Positions 1 to 8,492 of a stretch of DNA of 64,000 nt are shown here, piece after piece. The first letter of the stretch is position 1. Every line of letters starts with the position of its first letter. The notes beneath the pieces are model-generated. The model was given only the letters and a program-made list of their open reading frames with translations. It was not told the origin of the DNA and made no database searches. This DNA comes from Marinobacter sp. NP-4(2019) (GTDB lineage Bacteria > Pseudomonadota > Gammaproteobacteria > Pseudomonadales > Oleiphilaceae): contig NZ_CP034142.1 of NCBI RefSeq assembly GCF_003994855.1, forward strand, positions 4,402,001 through 4,466,000, read 5' to 3'. The translations under genes and the position numbers were made by a program.

Positions 1-2100
1 GACACCATTCAGGCCGCCTTGGGCGAAGGCCCGTTGAACAGCCTGCAGATGTCCATGGACATCATCGGCCAGTCCCTGGAGCTGATCACTCTGGACCCGG
101 CAGATATCCAGACCGCCATGGAAAATGGCGAGTCCCGCGAGATGGACATTCTGGACAATGAGGTCAAGGTCGGCACTGCCACCCTGAGCTTCGCCAATGA
201 CAATGGCCTGGTGGTCACCCTCACCGGTGCGATTACCGGAGAGGCAGCCACCGCTTTCTTGCCGTTCGATCTGACACTGGCCACAAACCTTCCGGTTGAT
301 GCCCTTGATCTCTCAACCGGCGTCATCAGCCGCATACTTTCATCCAACGTGATGACCCTGAACGGCTCGGTCGACGACGGTACCGGGAGTAAAGTGCTCA
401 TCCTTGAGAACGTGGAAGCACAGCTAAACCTTGCCAAGGATCTGGCGGACACCTCCACAGAACAACTGAATGCCAATTTCCAGAATGCCTCGCTCAAGGG
501 CGGCGTAACGCTGGCGGCCAGCACAGGAGACAGTTTCTCCGGCCAATTGGAGGCTCGCCTGACACGCTTGACCAGCAACCAGGTTCTCCTGAACGAGACC
601 CCCGTTTCCTTCGAGCGACTGCGTTTGGCCGGTGAGTTCCAGTCTGCGGACGGCAATCGCTTCCGCAGCAGCGCTACCCTGAACATCAACAACGCCGCCA
701 GCTTCGACACATTCGCCTGGGCCGACTACAACGATCAGTCCATTGATGTGGATACCAATGTAGACGGTAGCAATCTGGCCCCGTTGTTGGATCTGCTGCC
801 AGAGGGCACTGTTTTACCCGATGCTGGTGTTGAATCCTGGACTCACGAAGGCGGCACCCGGGACGCTTGGTTCTATGCAGGAGGCTATGAGGGTGACGGC
901 AGCACCAAGTATCACTATGCGTCCCTGGACGGCACCCAGATCAGTGTGGTCGCAGAAGCCATTCGGGATGCAATTGTGGCCCAACTACCCGAGACACTGA
1001 CTTTCACAGGTTACAATGACAACACAGGTGAGGAAGAAACGTTTAGCCTGACAACTTCCGATGCACTGTCCAGCGGCCCGGTTTCCGCGAACGTCTGGGC
1101 CGACCCGGAGTTTGGCTCTATCTATTTGGATATTTATCCAGACATCGCTCTTCTGCCTGACGGTATCAGCGACGCCTGGGTATCAACTGGCCTGGCAGAG
1201 GGGGACTATATCTCCCTCAACAATTATGACCTCGAAACCCTGAACGTCTCCTTTGAGTCACCGGCTTTCGTTACGGATAGCCAAGCGGCTGCTGAGCTTG
1301 CCATGTCCGGCCTCGGTCTGGCTGACGCCCAGGTGAATTCTGCCTATGTCACCGAGTTCGATCCCTGGGGTGGCGAGCCCTTTGGCTACATTGATTTCAC
1401 TCGTGCCGCGGAACTTGGCTACTATGAGAACTGCCTGGCCGACCCAGAGGGACAACTGCCACTACTTGGCAACGGTTGGTACGACCCCACCTGGGATGAC
1501 GCCGACTGGGCCTGCGCCGATGCGACTCTGAGCTATTCCTATGAGTCCGGGGAACTGGATGCCGATACTCTAGCCAGCATCGACGGCCTGGTGTTTGATG
1601 CCCTGAGTGGCGAGTTTGGCAGCTTCGCTTCACAGCTGTCACTCAACGGCTACTATCTCAATAGTTACGGTTACCTCTACGTCGACGCGCAAACCCCCGA
1701 TCTGGAGACAGCCGACAACTTCATCAATGCCTCTTTCACACTGACAGCAGGTGTGGATATGCCGGAACTGCCGGCGGCTAACGTCACCGCCACCGCCAGC
1801 CGCAAGAGCTACCGCGGCGGCAGCCTGTTGGCCAACGTCAAGTGGAACGACGGCCAGTACTCGCTGGTAGTAGCCTCTGACGACCTGGCAAACCCGGAGA
1901 CTGTTACGGCCCGCATCTTCAACCCGCAGGGGTATGAGCTGACGCTGAACGGCCAGTTTGATGCAAGTGGCAACTTCACCGGCGTGACCGGGGACGCTCT
2001 GCTCAACGGCGAGGACATCGGTGATGTCGAAACCCGTAACGGTATTCCGATGATCACCTACCCGAATGGCGACGTCACTGAGTTCGAGTCCCTGTTCTGA
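1..2100 (+). CDS. Unrecognised large acidic, probably exported protein (5' end missing)
   Basis: The frame is open from the first base of the window, so the true start lies upstream and 699 residues are visible. I do not recognise the family. The protein is rich in Asp, Glu, Tyr, Ser, Thr and Asn, has few Lys and almost no Cys, and alternates short beta-type segments, a composition typical of periplasmic or surface-exposed beta-rich proteins. It ends in TGA, which overlaps the ATG of the next gene (TGATG), so the two are translationally coupled. The neighbour is a predicted outer-membrane barrel, suggesting this protein works at the cell envelope. That role is inference only. Confidence 0.6.
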   Translation, partial: DTIQAALGEGPLNSLQMSMDIIGQSLELITLDPADIQTAMENGESREMDILDNEVKVGTATLSFANDNGLVVTLTGAITGEAATAFLPFDLTLATNLPVDALDLSTGVISRILSSNVMTLNGSVDDGTGSKVLILENVEAQLNLAKDLADTSTEQLNANFQNASLKGGVTLAASTGDSFSGQLEARLTRLTSNQVLLNETPVSFERLRLAGEFQSADGNRFRSSATLNINNAASFDTFAWADYNDQSIDVDTNVDGSNLAPLLDLLPEGTVLPDAGVESWTHEGGTRDAWFYAGGYEGDGSTKYHYASLDGTQISVVAEAIRDAIVAQLPETLTFTGYNDNTGEEETFSLTTSDALSSGPVSANVWADPEFGSIYLDIYPDIALLPDGISDAWVSTGLAEGDYISLNNYDLETLNVSFESPAFVTDSQAAAELAMSGLGLADAQVNSAYVTEFDPWGGEPFGYIDFTRAAELGYYENCLADPEGQLPLLGNGWYDPTWDDADWACADATLSYSYESGELDADTLASIDGLVFDALSGEFGSFASQLSLNGYYLNSYGYLYVDAQTPDLETADNFINASFTLTAGVDMPELPAANVTATASRKSYRGGSLLANVKWNDGQYSLVVASDDLANPETVTARIFNPQGYELTLNGQFDASGNFTGVTGDALLNGEDIGDVETRNGIPMITYPNGDVTEFESLF

Positions 2101-3188
2101 TGATCCATCGGCAACGCCGGAAAACAGGGTGGGGCTTCGGCCCCGCCCTTTTTTTCATTATCGGTTTTTTCAGTCAGGCTAATGCTGAGATCCAACCATT
2201 CGGCCGTTTCGAAAACCAGATCGTCAGCGAGCCAGAACCCATCCGCACCACCATCAAAGACTGGGGCAAAGACTTTGAACGGGGCGAACGGCAATGGTCG
2301 GTAAACCACCTGGAAGCCGGAGTACGCAAAGACGGCGTTGAGCTGTCTGTGTTTGCCCGTGCCCTGGTGGACCTGCGCATGAACGACGATGCTGCTGAAT
2401 TCTATGGCCGCATTGCCCGCAAAGAGCCACTGGAGGTCGGTGAGTCTGTGCCGGTGCGGGTGCGCGCCAACGGCTTTGTCGGCCAGGGCCTGCGACTGGG
2501 TTATCGCCATCAGGCCGGCAGCTGGTCAGTCACTGGTGGCGCCGCCCTGCTGAAAGCCCGATACCTCATGTCGGGAGGCCTGGAGGGACGGTTTACCGCC
2601 ACCAGCGAGTCTGATTATGACTTCAACGCCCGGGTGGACTACGTCTATTACCGGGATGTGATCTTCAAGCGTCCGGACGTGGACGAGGCCGATGGCCTGG
2701 GATGGAGCTTCGACCTGGCCGCCGACTGGCAACCCGATGAAAACTGGGCTTTCAGCTTTCGGGCCGAGGACCTGTTGGCCCGCATCCGCTGGGACGATGC
2801 GCCCTTCACCGAAGCTGCCGCCGACACCGACCAGAAACGTTACGATGAGGATGGCTATGCGGTGTTCGAACCCTTGCTGTCAGGCCGCGAAGGCTATCGG
2901 AACTTTACTCAACACCTCGACCCCCAGCTTCGGGTCGACACCAGTTGGCTGAACGGGCCCTGGTCAGCACACCTGCGTGGCCTGTACCAGTTCGATCAAG
3001 GTCTGCTGGGCTTAGGGGGCGGCTATCAGTTCGGTAACGGTCTGGCTGTACGAGGCCTGGTCTGGCCGGAACTTGAGGCCATTGGCGTTGAGCTGGAGTA
3101 TCGCCGCTGGCAGGCCAGCATCGGCGCCGACCACCTGAAATGGCGGGACATACAGGCCCTGACCCTGGCCGTGTCCTACGGATATTGA
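2100..3188 (+). CDS. Predicted outer-membrane beta-barrel protein
   Basis: A 362-residue protein with an N-terminal signal peptide: basic residues 1-8, a hydrophobic stretch around 12-25, and a likely cleavage after SQANA near residue 29. The rest alternates short amphipathic strands with polar turns and ends in an aromatic residue (VSYGY), as barrels handled by the BAM complex usually do. I cannot assign a transport substrate or named family. The start overlaps the stop of the preceding gene by one base. The codons for the signal peptide also form a strong terminator hairpin (2127-2155), so expression is probably reduced relative to the upstream gene. The next gene is convergent. Confidence 0.6.
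   Translation: MIHRQRRKTGWGFGPALFFIIGFFSQANAEIQPFGRFENQIVSEPEPIRTTIKDWGKDFERGERQWSVNHLEAGVRKDGVELSVFARALVDLRMNDDAAEFYGRIARKEPLEVGESVPVRVRANGFVGQGLRLGYRHQAGSWSVTGGAALLKARYLMSGGLEGRFTATSESDYDFNARVDYVYYRDVIFKRPDVDEADGLGWSFDLAADWQPDENWAFSFRAEDLLARIRWDDAPFTEAAADTDQKRYDEDGYAVFEPLLSGREGYRNFTQHLDPQLRVDTSWLNGPWSAHLRGLYQFDQGLLGLGGGYQFGNGLAVRGLVWPELEAIGVELEYRRWQASIGADHLKWRDIQALTLAVSYGY
2127..2155 (+). terminator. Intrinsic terminator-like hairpin inside the next gene's signal-peptide codons
   Basis: A 9-bp stem (one G-T wobble) with a TTCG loop is followed directly by seven T residues. It lies 27 bases after the stop of the upstream gene but inside the first 20 codons of the following one. It could stop most transcripts after the first gene and so lower expression of the second. 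Confidence 0.75.
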
Positions 3189-3214
3189 CAGAACGTCCCA
3201 GCCGCCAATTCCGA

Positions 3215-4456
3215 CTAACACCAGCCGCGCATGTGCATCGCTTCTTCAATCCGTTTGAGTGCGTTAATCCATGCACCCAGCCGGATTGATTTTACTTGGT
3301 ATTCAGCTGCCGTGTTCAACGCTTCCCGGTAGCTTCTGGTCAACCGGTCCTGTCGCATGCGGTTGACCGTATCAATGTCCCAGTAATAATCGGAAAGCCC
3401 CTGGCTACGTTCCATCTGGCATAAATGCACGCTACCGGCGTTGGCCAGTACATCCGGTACGACGGTCACCCCTTTTTCCAGCAGCATCTCATCGGCGGCG
3501 ACCGTGACCGGGGCATTGGCAGCCTCCACCACCATCCGGGCCCGGATCCTGTCGGCATTGTCCGCGGTAATGACGCCCTGAACCGACGCCGGTACCAGCA
3601 CATCACAGTCACATTCCAGCGTCTCTGCACTGGTTAAAGGCTGGCTGCCGGCAAAGTCTGCGACTTTCCCGGTGGCCTGCTTGTGTGCCAACAGGCCTGG
3701 AATATCGAGCCCGTCGTTCGCATAGACGCCGCCACGGCTATCACTCACCGCCACCACATCACACCCGGCTTCGTAGAACAGACCTGCTGCTACCGACCCG
3801 ACCTGACCAAATCCCTGGATAGCGACACGGGCATTTTCAATATCATAGCCATCCAGCGTCGAAGCCTCCTGAAATACGTCGAAAACACCACTGCCGGTCG
3901 CTTCATACCCCCCCAGGGATCCGCCAAGGATGGGAGGTTTGTCATTGACCGCTGTCGGCTGATGGTATCCGGTGACTGATTCATATTCGTCCAGCATCCA
4001 GCTCATGGATTGCAGCCCGGTGCCGATATCCGCACCGGGCACATCGTAAGCCGGACCACGGGGACGCAGGTTGCGAATGTAAGCCCGGCAAAGAGACTGC
4101 AACTCCCGATCACTCAGTTCACGCGGGTCGGCCACGATGCCGCCCTTGCCCCCACCGGCAGGAATCCGGCCAGCGGCATGTTTGATCGCCATGATCAGTG
4201 CCAGCGATTTCACCTCATCAAGTTCGAGATCGGCAGAAATCCGTGTCCCATCTCGACTCGGACCCAGGGCATCGTTATAACGGACCCGATGGGCATCGAA
4301 GACACGAAAGCTGCCGTCGTCCATCTTCAATGGAATGCGAAACGACACCACGCGTGCAGGTGCGGCAAGAAATTCCATCACATTGGGGTCAATCTGACCG
4401 AGACGTCCGGCCTCACGAAGAATCTGCCCGCTTTCATCCAGAAGATCGTATGTCAT
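3215..4456 (-). CDS. Glu/Leu/Phe/Val dehydrogenase family protein
   Basis: A 413-residue oxidative deaminase of the glutamate/leucine dehydrogenase superfamily. These enzymes interconvert an amino acid and its 2-oxo acid using NAD(P) in the cytoplasm. The substrate-binding loop GGGKGGI is at residues 101-107 with the expected lysines at 92 and 104, a conserved Asp lies in the PGADIG segment near 143, and the dinucleotide-binding motif GFGQVG is at 215-220. The length matches hexameric glutamate dehydrogenases. Sequence alone does not say whether glutamate or a branched-chain amino acid is preferred. The gene stands alone, convergent with the barrel protein gene on one side and followed upstream by a minus-strand oxidoreductase. 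Confidence 0.85.
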   Translation of the reverse strand: MTYDLLDESGQILREAGRLGQIDPNVMEFLAAPARVVSFRIPLKMDDGSFRVFDAHRVRYNDALGPSRDGTRISADLELDEVKSLALIMAIKHAAGRIPAGGGKGGIVADPRELSDRELQSLCRAYIRNLRPRGPAYDVPGADIGTGLQSMSWMLDEYESVTGYHQPTAVNDKPPILGGSLGGYEATGSGVFDVFQEASTLDGYDIENARVAIQGFGQVGSVAAGLFYEAGCDVVAVSDSRGGVYANDGLDIPGLLAHKQATGKVADFAGSQPLTSAETLECDCDVLVPASVQGVITADNADRIRARMVVEAANAPVTVAADEMLLEKGVTVVPDVLANAGSVHLCQMERSQGLSDYYWDIDTVNRMRQDRLTRSYREALNTAAEYQVKSIRLGAWINALKRIEEAMHMRGWC

Positions 4457-4564
4457 GGCATACCCCCCTTACAGGTTGAAGGCAGCCCCGTGCAGGGACC
4501 GCATCCTAACCCTAAAGATAGCAGCCATGATTATCGTAGTCGGTAAAGGGCTCGCCGTGGTTGT

Positions 4565-5545
4565 TCAAGAAGCAGAGTGGACTTCCTCCGGTGTGGTGGA
4601 CAACCGAATACAAACCTTCCCCACCGTATGTCGCGACTCGACATGTCGGTGCGCGTCCTGCGCTTGGGAAACGGGGTAGATCGCATCAATATGGGGGATG
4701 ATCTTCCTGGCTTCTATCCAGTCTTTTAATTGCGCCAGATCTGCCGAGCGGGATTTCACTTCGACCAATCGGGATCGTTTGCCAAGACCGGTGCGAGCCA
4801 GAGCTTCGGAGATGATGGTGGAAGCTTTGGGTACCGTGCTGACGAATATGCCTCGTTTTCCGAGCTGCCGGGAAAAGTCCTTGTGTGTCAATTTCCCGAA
4901 AACATCAAACACCACATCAAATTGCTGTGATAGTTGATTGGCAGCCTGATCCTGATAACTGTAGACCGCATCCGCACCGATGGATTCCACGAACTGCAGA
5001 TTTTTAGAACCGCAGACCGCATGCACTTCGGCACCCAGCGCCTTGGCAATCTGTACCGCGAAATGCCCTACTCCGCCGCTGGCGCCATTGATTAACACTC
5101 GGTGCCCTTTCTGGACTTTGCACAAATCTCTCAAAGCCTGCAGTGCAGTCAGAGCTGCGAGCGGAACACTGCCTGCCTGCTCAAGGGAAAGATTACCGGG
5201 TGCATGGCAGATCTCGTCACCCCTCAACAGGGCCACCTCAGCATGAACGCCACCGGAGAAATGGTTAGTCATCCCGAAAACCCTGTCGCCGATTGCATAG
5301 CCTGTGACGTTGTCACCGACTGCCAGGATCTCTCCCGACACATCCAGCCCTGAAATACGAGGTAGCGGATCGCGCGCCAGGGTTTTGCTGAACTTTCCTT
5401 TTCGCAGCAGCACATCTTTGGGGTTCACACTTCCGGCAACGACTTTGACCAGTACACTCCCGTCGGTAAGTTCCGGCTCCTGCCAGTCACCGCTCCACTC
5501 CAATTCATCGGCAGAACCGAATTTACGATAGATCAGTGCCTTCAT
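4565..5545 (-). CDS. NADPH:quinone oxidoreductase-like medium-chain dehydrogenase
   Basis: A 326-residue medium-chain dehydrogenase/reductase of the zeta-crystallin-like subfamily. The GroES-like N-terminal domain covers about residues 1-125, and the Rossmann domain contains GASGGVG at 154-160. The Cys and His ligands of the catalytic zinc in alcohol dehydrogenases are absent, pointing to a zinc-free NADPH-dependent reductase of quinones or alpha,beta-unsaturated carbonyls. The exact substrate is unknown. It is the last ordinary chromosomal gene before the distal end of the integron cassette array, which begins about 120 bases away. Confidence 0.85.
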   Translation of the reverse strand: MKALIYRKFGSADELEWSGDWQEPELTDGSVLVKVVAGSVNPKDVLLRKGKFSKTLARDPLPRISGLDVSGEILAVGDNVTGYAIGDRVFGMTNHFSGGVHAEVALLRGDEICHAPGNLSLEQAGSVPLAALTALQALRDLCKVQKGHRVLINGASGGVGHFAVQIAKALGAEVHAVCGSKNLQFVESIGADAVYSYQDQAANQLSQQFDVVFDVFGKLTHKDFSRQLGKRGIFVSTVPKASTIISEALARTGLGKRSRLVEVKSRSADLAQLKDWIEARKIIPHIDAIYPVSQAQDAHRHVESRHTVGKVCIRLSTTPEEVHSAS

Positions 5546-5665
5546 GTCTTTGCCTCACTGCGGAATGACATTAGAGACTTTGCCATGATTATCTTCCTCA
5601 AAGAATTTCACGCTTCGGTGTCGTGTGCATATAGTCGATCATGGCGACGGTTAAGGCAGATACGT

Positions 5666-5995
5666 TTACCAATATTGAGGATCATTGAATGCCTCGATGC
5701 AACGAGCCTGTCCCAGCGGTAGCTCAATACTGCCTCCATTCAGTGATTGCCCCAACCACCCTTCAGGATGAGCTAGTTCAAATGGTGCTTTCGCAAGCTC
5801 TTGAGGTACGTGCTTGAACCCCATTTTTGAATAATAGTTCGGATCGCCATAGGTAAAAATGAGCTCAACACCCAATTCAGCCAGGTACTTGATGCCAAAA
5901 TTAATCAGTTTTTGGCCAACGCCTTTGCCCTGATGAGCTGTATCTACAGCTACTGGTGACAATAGAAAAGCTCTAATAGGGGAGCCGAACGACAA
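5666..5995 (-). pseudogene. GNAT N-acetyltransferase, 5'-truncated cassette remnant
   Basis: The 109 readable codons match the C-terminal two thirds of a GNAT acetyltransferase. The acetyl-CoA pyrophosphate loop (HQGKGVGQ) lies near residues 21-28 and the late motif YYSKMGFKHVP near 54-64. The first 50-60 residues of the family are missing, and the frame begins inside the neighbouring VOC fragment, so no proper start or ribosome site remains. The junction is near 5995-6010. It is probably the product of a deletion that fused two former cassettes. I see no convincing attC on its distal side. Confidence 0.7.
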
Positions 5996-6198
5996 CCGTG
6001 TGAAGAATTATCCAAAGGCATTAGCTCTGAACCACCCTCGGCTAGAGCCCGAAATGCCTTTTCATGTTCGCCAGCTTCGTAGCGCTGAAGATCAATGATC
6101 TCTGAACCAGGGAATAGAGAGGTATAGAACTTGATCGCCTCCTCGGCTTTCCCTGCCTGTTTCCCGACAAACATGAGCGAGGTCTTAATGGATTTCAT
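5950..6198 (-). pseudogene. VOC-family (PhnB-like) protein fragment
   Basis: An ATG at 6198 preceded by GGAGGAAC opens an 82-residue frame. The first 46 residues match the N-terminus of PhnB-like VOC metalloproteins (motif EEAIKFYTSLFPGSEI). The sequence then jumps to the later RALAEGGSELMPLDN segment, as if about 50 residues had been removed in frame, and runs out of the family at about residue 64, where GNAT-derived DNA begins in another frame. It lacks most of the fold and is probably non-functional. Confidence 0.7.
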
Positions 6199-6222
6199 CT
6201 GTTCCTCCGTTCTAGTTTGCAC

Positions 6223-6305
6223 ACATAACGCGCGCAGCATGCGCGGCTTTGAAATGGAGGCGAAGCCGCAATGTAGTAGACGTCGCCGTGACTGCATGGT
6301 TAGGT
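6223..6305 (-). repeat. attC site a (lipoprotein cassette)
   Basis: Bounded by ACATAAC and GTTAGGT cores, with imperfect inverted repeats between. It follows the small lipoprotein gene in the minus-strand direction. Confidence 0.85.
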
Positions 6306-6320
6306 GAGGCCTACGATTAA

Positions 6321-6611
6321 TCACTCCCACTTCTCATATGCCTCACTGCAAGAGCCACCTAAAATCATATTGAGGATGCACTCTCTATTTTGATCCTCTT
6401 TCGGAGGCTCGCTACCTCCATAAAATTCACATTCGTCTTGGTACTGTCGATAGTTATCCGGATTACTCAGATCATCTGTTGCCCTTTTCTTAAGGTTTAA
6501 ACAGTACTCCGAAGCTCCGTAGTACCTTGCGTTTCCCTCAAGGGCGCGGTCTTGATTGGACGCGCACCCAACCAGCATGACCCCGCAAAAAAGAATGAAT
6601 AGACGTTTCAT
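6321..6611 (-). CDS. Small putative lipoprotein, integron cassette
   Basis: A 96-residue protein starting at the ATG at 6611, which follows the ribosome site AAGGG; an in-frame upstream start is possible but has no such site. Residues 1-15 are a hydrophobic lipoprotein signal ending in LVGC, making Cys16 the predicted lipidated residue. The mature part is hydrophilic and has four further cysteines, which could form disulfides in the periplasm. I do not recognise the family. A perfect 19-bp inverted repeat lies just upstream, between the attC core of the preceding cassette and the start codon, and may affect expression. Confidence 0.65.
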   Translation of the reverse strand: MKRLFILFCGVMLVGCASNQDRALEGNARYYGASEYCLNLKKRATDDLSNPDNYRQYQDECEFYGGSEPPKEDQNRECILNMILGGSCSEAYEKWE

Positions 6612-6635
6612 AATTCCCTTTAGCACCTAGACATT

Positions 6636-6676
6636 ATGACTCCCCACCAGGGGGCTGCCCCCTGGTGGGGAGTCAT
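6636..6676. repeat. Perfect 19-bp inverted repeat with 3-base loop
   Basis: The two arms, from ATGACTCCCC to GGGGAGTCAT, pair perfectly over 19 bases around the loop CTG. No T-run follows on either strand, so it is not a standard terminator. It abuts the TATCAAC core of the attC broken by the IS and lies in the 5' leader of the lipoprotein cassette. Confidence 0.85.
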
Positions 6677-6739
6677 ATCAACGCTGCGCACAACGGCGCC
6701 CTGACAAGAGCGTCCGGTGGACGGCCGACAGGCCGGGAA
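6676..6739 (-). repeat. attC site b, left part (interrupted by the IS)
   Basis: Starts at the TATCAAC core and carries the same body as the intact sites at 13101, 14051 and 14594 up to the GGCCGGGAA segment, where the IS begins. The remainder (8014-8036, ending GTTATGT) resumes on the other side of the IS. Rejoined, the two parts give an 87-base attC belonging to the DUF3024 cassette. Confidence 0.85.
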
Positions 6740-6771
6740 TGGTATTCCCCCAAAAAAATAGACACGCCCCA

Positions 6772-7575
6772 TTAGTTAGCTCCCTCGAACTCTAACGGAG
6801 TCCGGTAACCAAGGCTACTGTGGAGCCGTTCGGTGTTATAAAAGCGTTCAATATAGTGTTTTATATGGTGTCTCAATTGGCGGAGCGTAATGTAGCTGGT
6901 GGCATGGAGCAATTCTCCCTTCAGGCTTTTGAAGAATGATTCCACCTCGGCGTTGTCCGTGCAGTATCCAGGACGGCTCATACTGTGGCGCACCTGATGG
7001 CGGGCCAGCATGTCACGCATTTTCAGGGCTCTGAACTCGGTTCCGCGGTCGGTATGCAGCAGAAGCCCTGGCGACGGGGAACGATCAGCCATAGCCTGCC
7101 TGAGAGCCCCACGAGACAAGTCACTATTCAGGTTGGCTTCCAGTTTCCACCCGACAATGCGGCGGGAGTAAAGGTCCAGAACCACCGCAAGAAATACGTT
7201 CTTCCGGCCCATCTTGATGTACGTAACGTCGCTGCTCCATTGCCGATTCACCGCTACTGGTTTGTCCAGGGTCAGGCGATGGTTCGGCCAGGCCTTTAGG
7301 ACCGCTCGTCGGGTAAGTAGCCTGCGATAGATTCTGTGAGTTCGGGCCTTCATGCCCCAGACCTGCATCAGGCGGGCAACACGATTCTCACCCACACGGA
7401 GACCTTGCCGTTTGAGGGCGCGATACACTTTCGGGCTGCCGTAGCGACCTTCGCTCTCATTGAATATCCGCCGGATTTTAAGCAGCAGTTCTGCATTCTC
7501 GGAGGCCCGCTTCCCGGGCTTGCGATTTACCCAGGCGTAGTAGCCGGAGCGAGAGATATTCAGGTGACGGCACAA
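6772..7575 (-). CDS. IS3-family transposase OrfB (DDE integrase domain)
   Basis: A 267-residue catalytic half of the transposase, with an rve-type DDE fold. The three acidic residues are visible in the segments WSSDVTYIKM, LHTDRGTEF and DNAEVESFFKSLKGE, followed by the typical C-terminal HSSLGYRTPLEF. It is probably made mainly as an OrfAB fusion. At about 7658-7665 the minus strand has an A6G run of the kind used for -1 frameshifting, and the shifted frame continues without a stop through KALCRHLN into OrfB. The stand-alone start is a weak TTG. Confidence 0.92.
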   Translation of the reverse strand: MCRHLNISRSGYYAWVNRKPGKRASENAELLLKIRRIFNESEGRYGSPKVYRALKRQGLRVGENRVARLMQVWGMKARTHRIYRRLLTRRAVLKAWPNHRLTLDKPVAVNRQWSSDVTYIKMGRKNVFLAVVLDLYSRRIVGWKLEANLNSDLSRGALRQAMADRSPSPGLLLHTDRGTEFRALKMRDMLARHQVRHSMSRPGYCTDNAEVESFFKSLKGELLHATSYITLRQLRHHIKHYIERFYNTERLHSSLGYRTPLEFEGAN

Positions 7576-7580
7576 GGCCT

Positions 7581-7952
7581 TTACTCCGTGTTCTCGCCGG
7601 TGTTTCCAGGCGAACCGGAACGCTTCTGTCGTTCCTCGGCCTGAAAACGTTGAAACTTTTTTAGGACGTCGTTCTCCTCTTGAAGCTCGGCTATTTGTCG
7701 CTTCAATCGGTTAATCTCGTCCTGTTCACTGATCTTCTTTTTGGCTTCAGCCGGCGCTCGCTTAACCCGTTTCATGGCGAATTTCCCCTCACGGTGCTCC
7801 TTACGCCAGCGTGACAGCATCATGGGATGAATATCCAGTGCTTCAGCAACGCTCTTCACACTCCGGTGAGCCTGGTGACTCCACTCAACAGCTTTGACTT
7901 TGAACTCGGTGGTGTACTTTTCGGTTTTCTTGCCAGTCTTGATCGCAGGCAT
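7581..7952 (-). CDS. IS3-family transposase OrfA (helix-turn-helix)
   Basis: A 123-residue protein with a helix-turn-helix domain near residues 17-55 (segment ALDIHPMMLSRWRKE), expected to bind the IS ends. A leucine-heptad coiled coil follows near residues 77-105 (INRLKRQIAELQEENDVLK) for oligomerisation. The end of the coiled coil is encoded by the A6G slippery run, where part of the ribosomes should shift into the OrfB frame. The remaining residues are the unshifted tail. Confidence 0.9.
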   Translation of the reverse strand: MPAIKTGKKTEKYTTEFKVKAVEWSHQAHRSVKSVAEALDIHPMMLSRWRKEHREGKFAMKRVKRAPAEAKKKISEQDEINRLKRQIAELQEENDVLKKFQRFQAEERQKRSGSPGNTGENTE

Positions 7953-8013
7953 CGGTTTTTCTCCCTTTGCGGAGTTATCGATGCGTGTCTATTGAAGTGG
8001 GGGAAGTGCAGAA

Positions 8014-8036
8014 CGAACTTGAATGACTGGTTATGT
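8014..8036 (-). repeat. attC site b, right part
   Basis: Continues the attC split by the IS and ends with the GTTATGT core, just before the DUF3024 stop codon. Confidence 0.85.
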
Positions 8037-8037
8037 G

Positions 8038-8385
8038 CTACCCGAAGAAACAGCCATTCTCATCGGCATTCACGATAGCAAAAAATTCCTCGATGGAGCG
8101 TGACTCCGGTTCTGGCGTGTACGAATGCCATTTCAGATCGCTACGCATCCAGTAGATTTTCCAGCGTTGAGATTTTTTGACGTAGGTAGCTTTGGCCACC
8201 GGCGACTCAATGATCGTGGCCGGCTCACGAAAATGCGGGCGAATCTCCACAATCTGCACGCTTTGGCCAGAAACTCGCACGTCTAGATCTAACTTGGGTC
8301 GGATCTCTACTGGCGGCCTCCGGTCCTCAAGAAATTCAGAAGCGGCCCGCTCAATTTTCTTTGCTTCGAACTCACTGAATGCCAT
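8038..8385 (-). CDS. DUF3024 family protein, integron cassette
   Basis: A 115-residue protein matching the DUF3024 family over its whole length. Recognisable segments are the N-terminal MAFSEFE, the RPPVEIRPKLDL block near residues 23-34, VAKATYVK near 63-70 and the terminal CFFG. The family is small, soluble and of unknown function; I recall it as a frequent integron cassette product. The ATG at 8385 is intact. Its own attC was split by the IS, so this cassette probably can no longer be excised. Confidence 0.85.
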   Translation of the reverse strand: MAFSEFEAKKIERAASEFLEDRRPPVEIRPKLDLDVRVSGQSVQIVEIRPHFREPATIIESPVAKATYVKKSQRWKIYWMRSDLKWHSYTPEPESRSIEEFFAIVNADENGCFFG

Positions 8386-8408
8386 ATTGATTCTCTATGG
8401 GAACGCCC

Positions 8409-8492
8409 ACATAACGCCTGCAGCACGCGCGACCTTGGAATGGCGCTGAAGGCGCCATGGAAAGGGCGTCGCTGTGACTGCACTGGTTATGT
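8409..8492 (-). repeat. attC site c
   Basis: Cores ACATAAC and GTTATGT, with the self-complementary centre GGCGCTGAAGGCGCC near 8442-8456. The stop codon of the following cassette gene lies inside the core. Confidence 0.85.

Larger units (their letters stand above)
6740..8010 (-). mobile_element. IS3-family insertion sequence, complete, 1271 bp
   Basis: Imperfect terminal inverted repeats of about 28 bases start with TG at each end and share TTCCCCCA and AATAGACACG. They enclose overlapping orfA and orfB transposase frames. The triplet GAA flanks both sides (6737-6739 and 8011-8013) and occurs once in the same segment of intact attC sites here, so it is the target duplication. A 3-base duplication fits the IS3 family. 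The element looks intact and potentially active. Confidence 0.93.
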
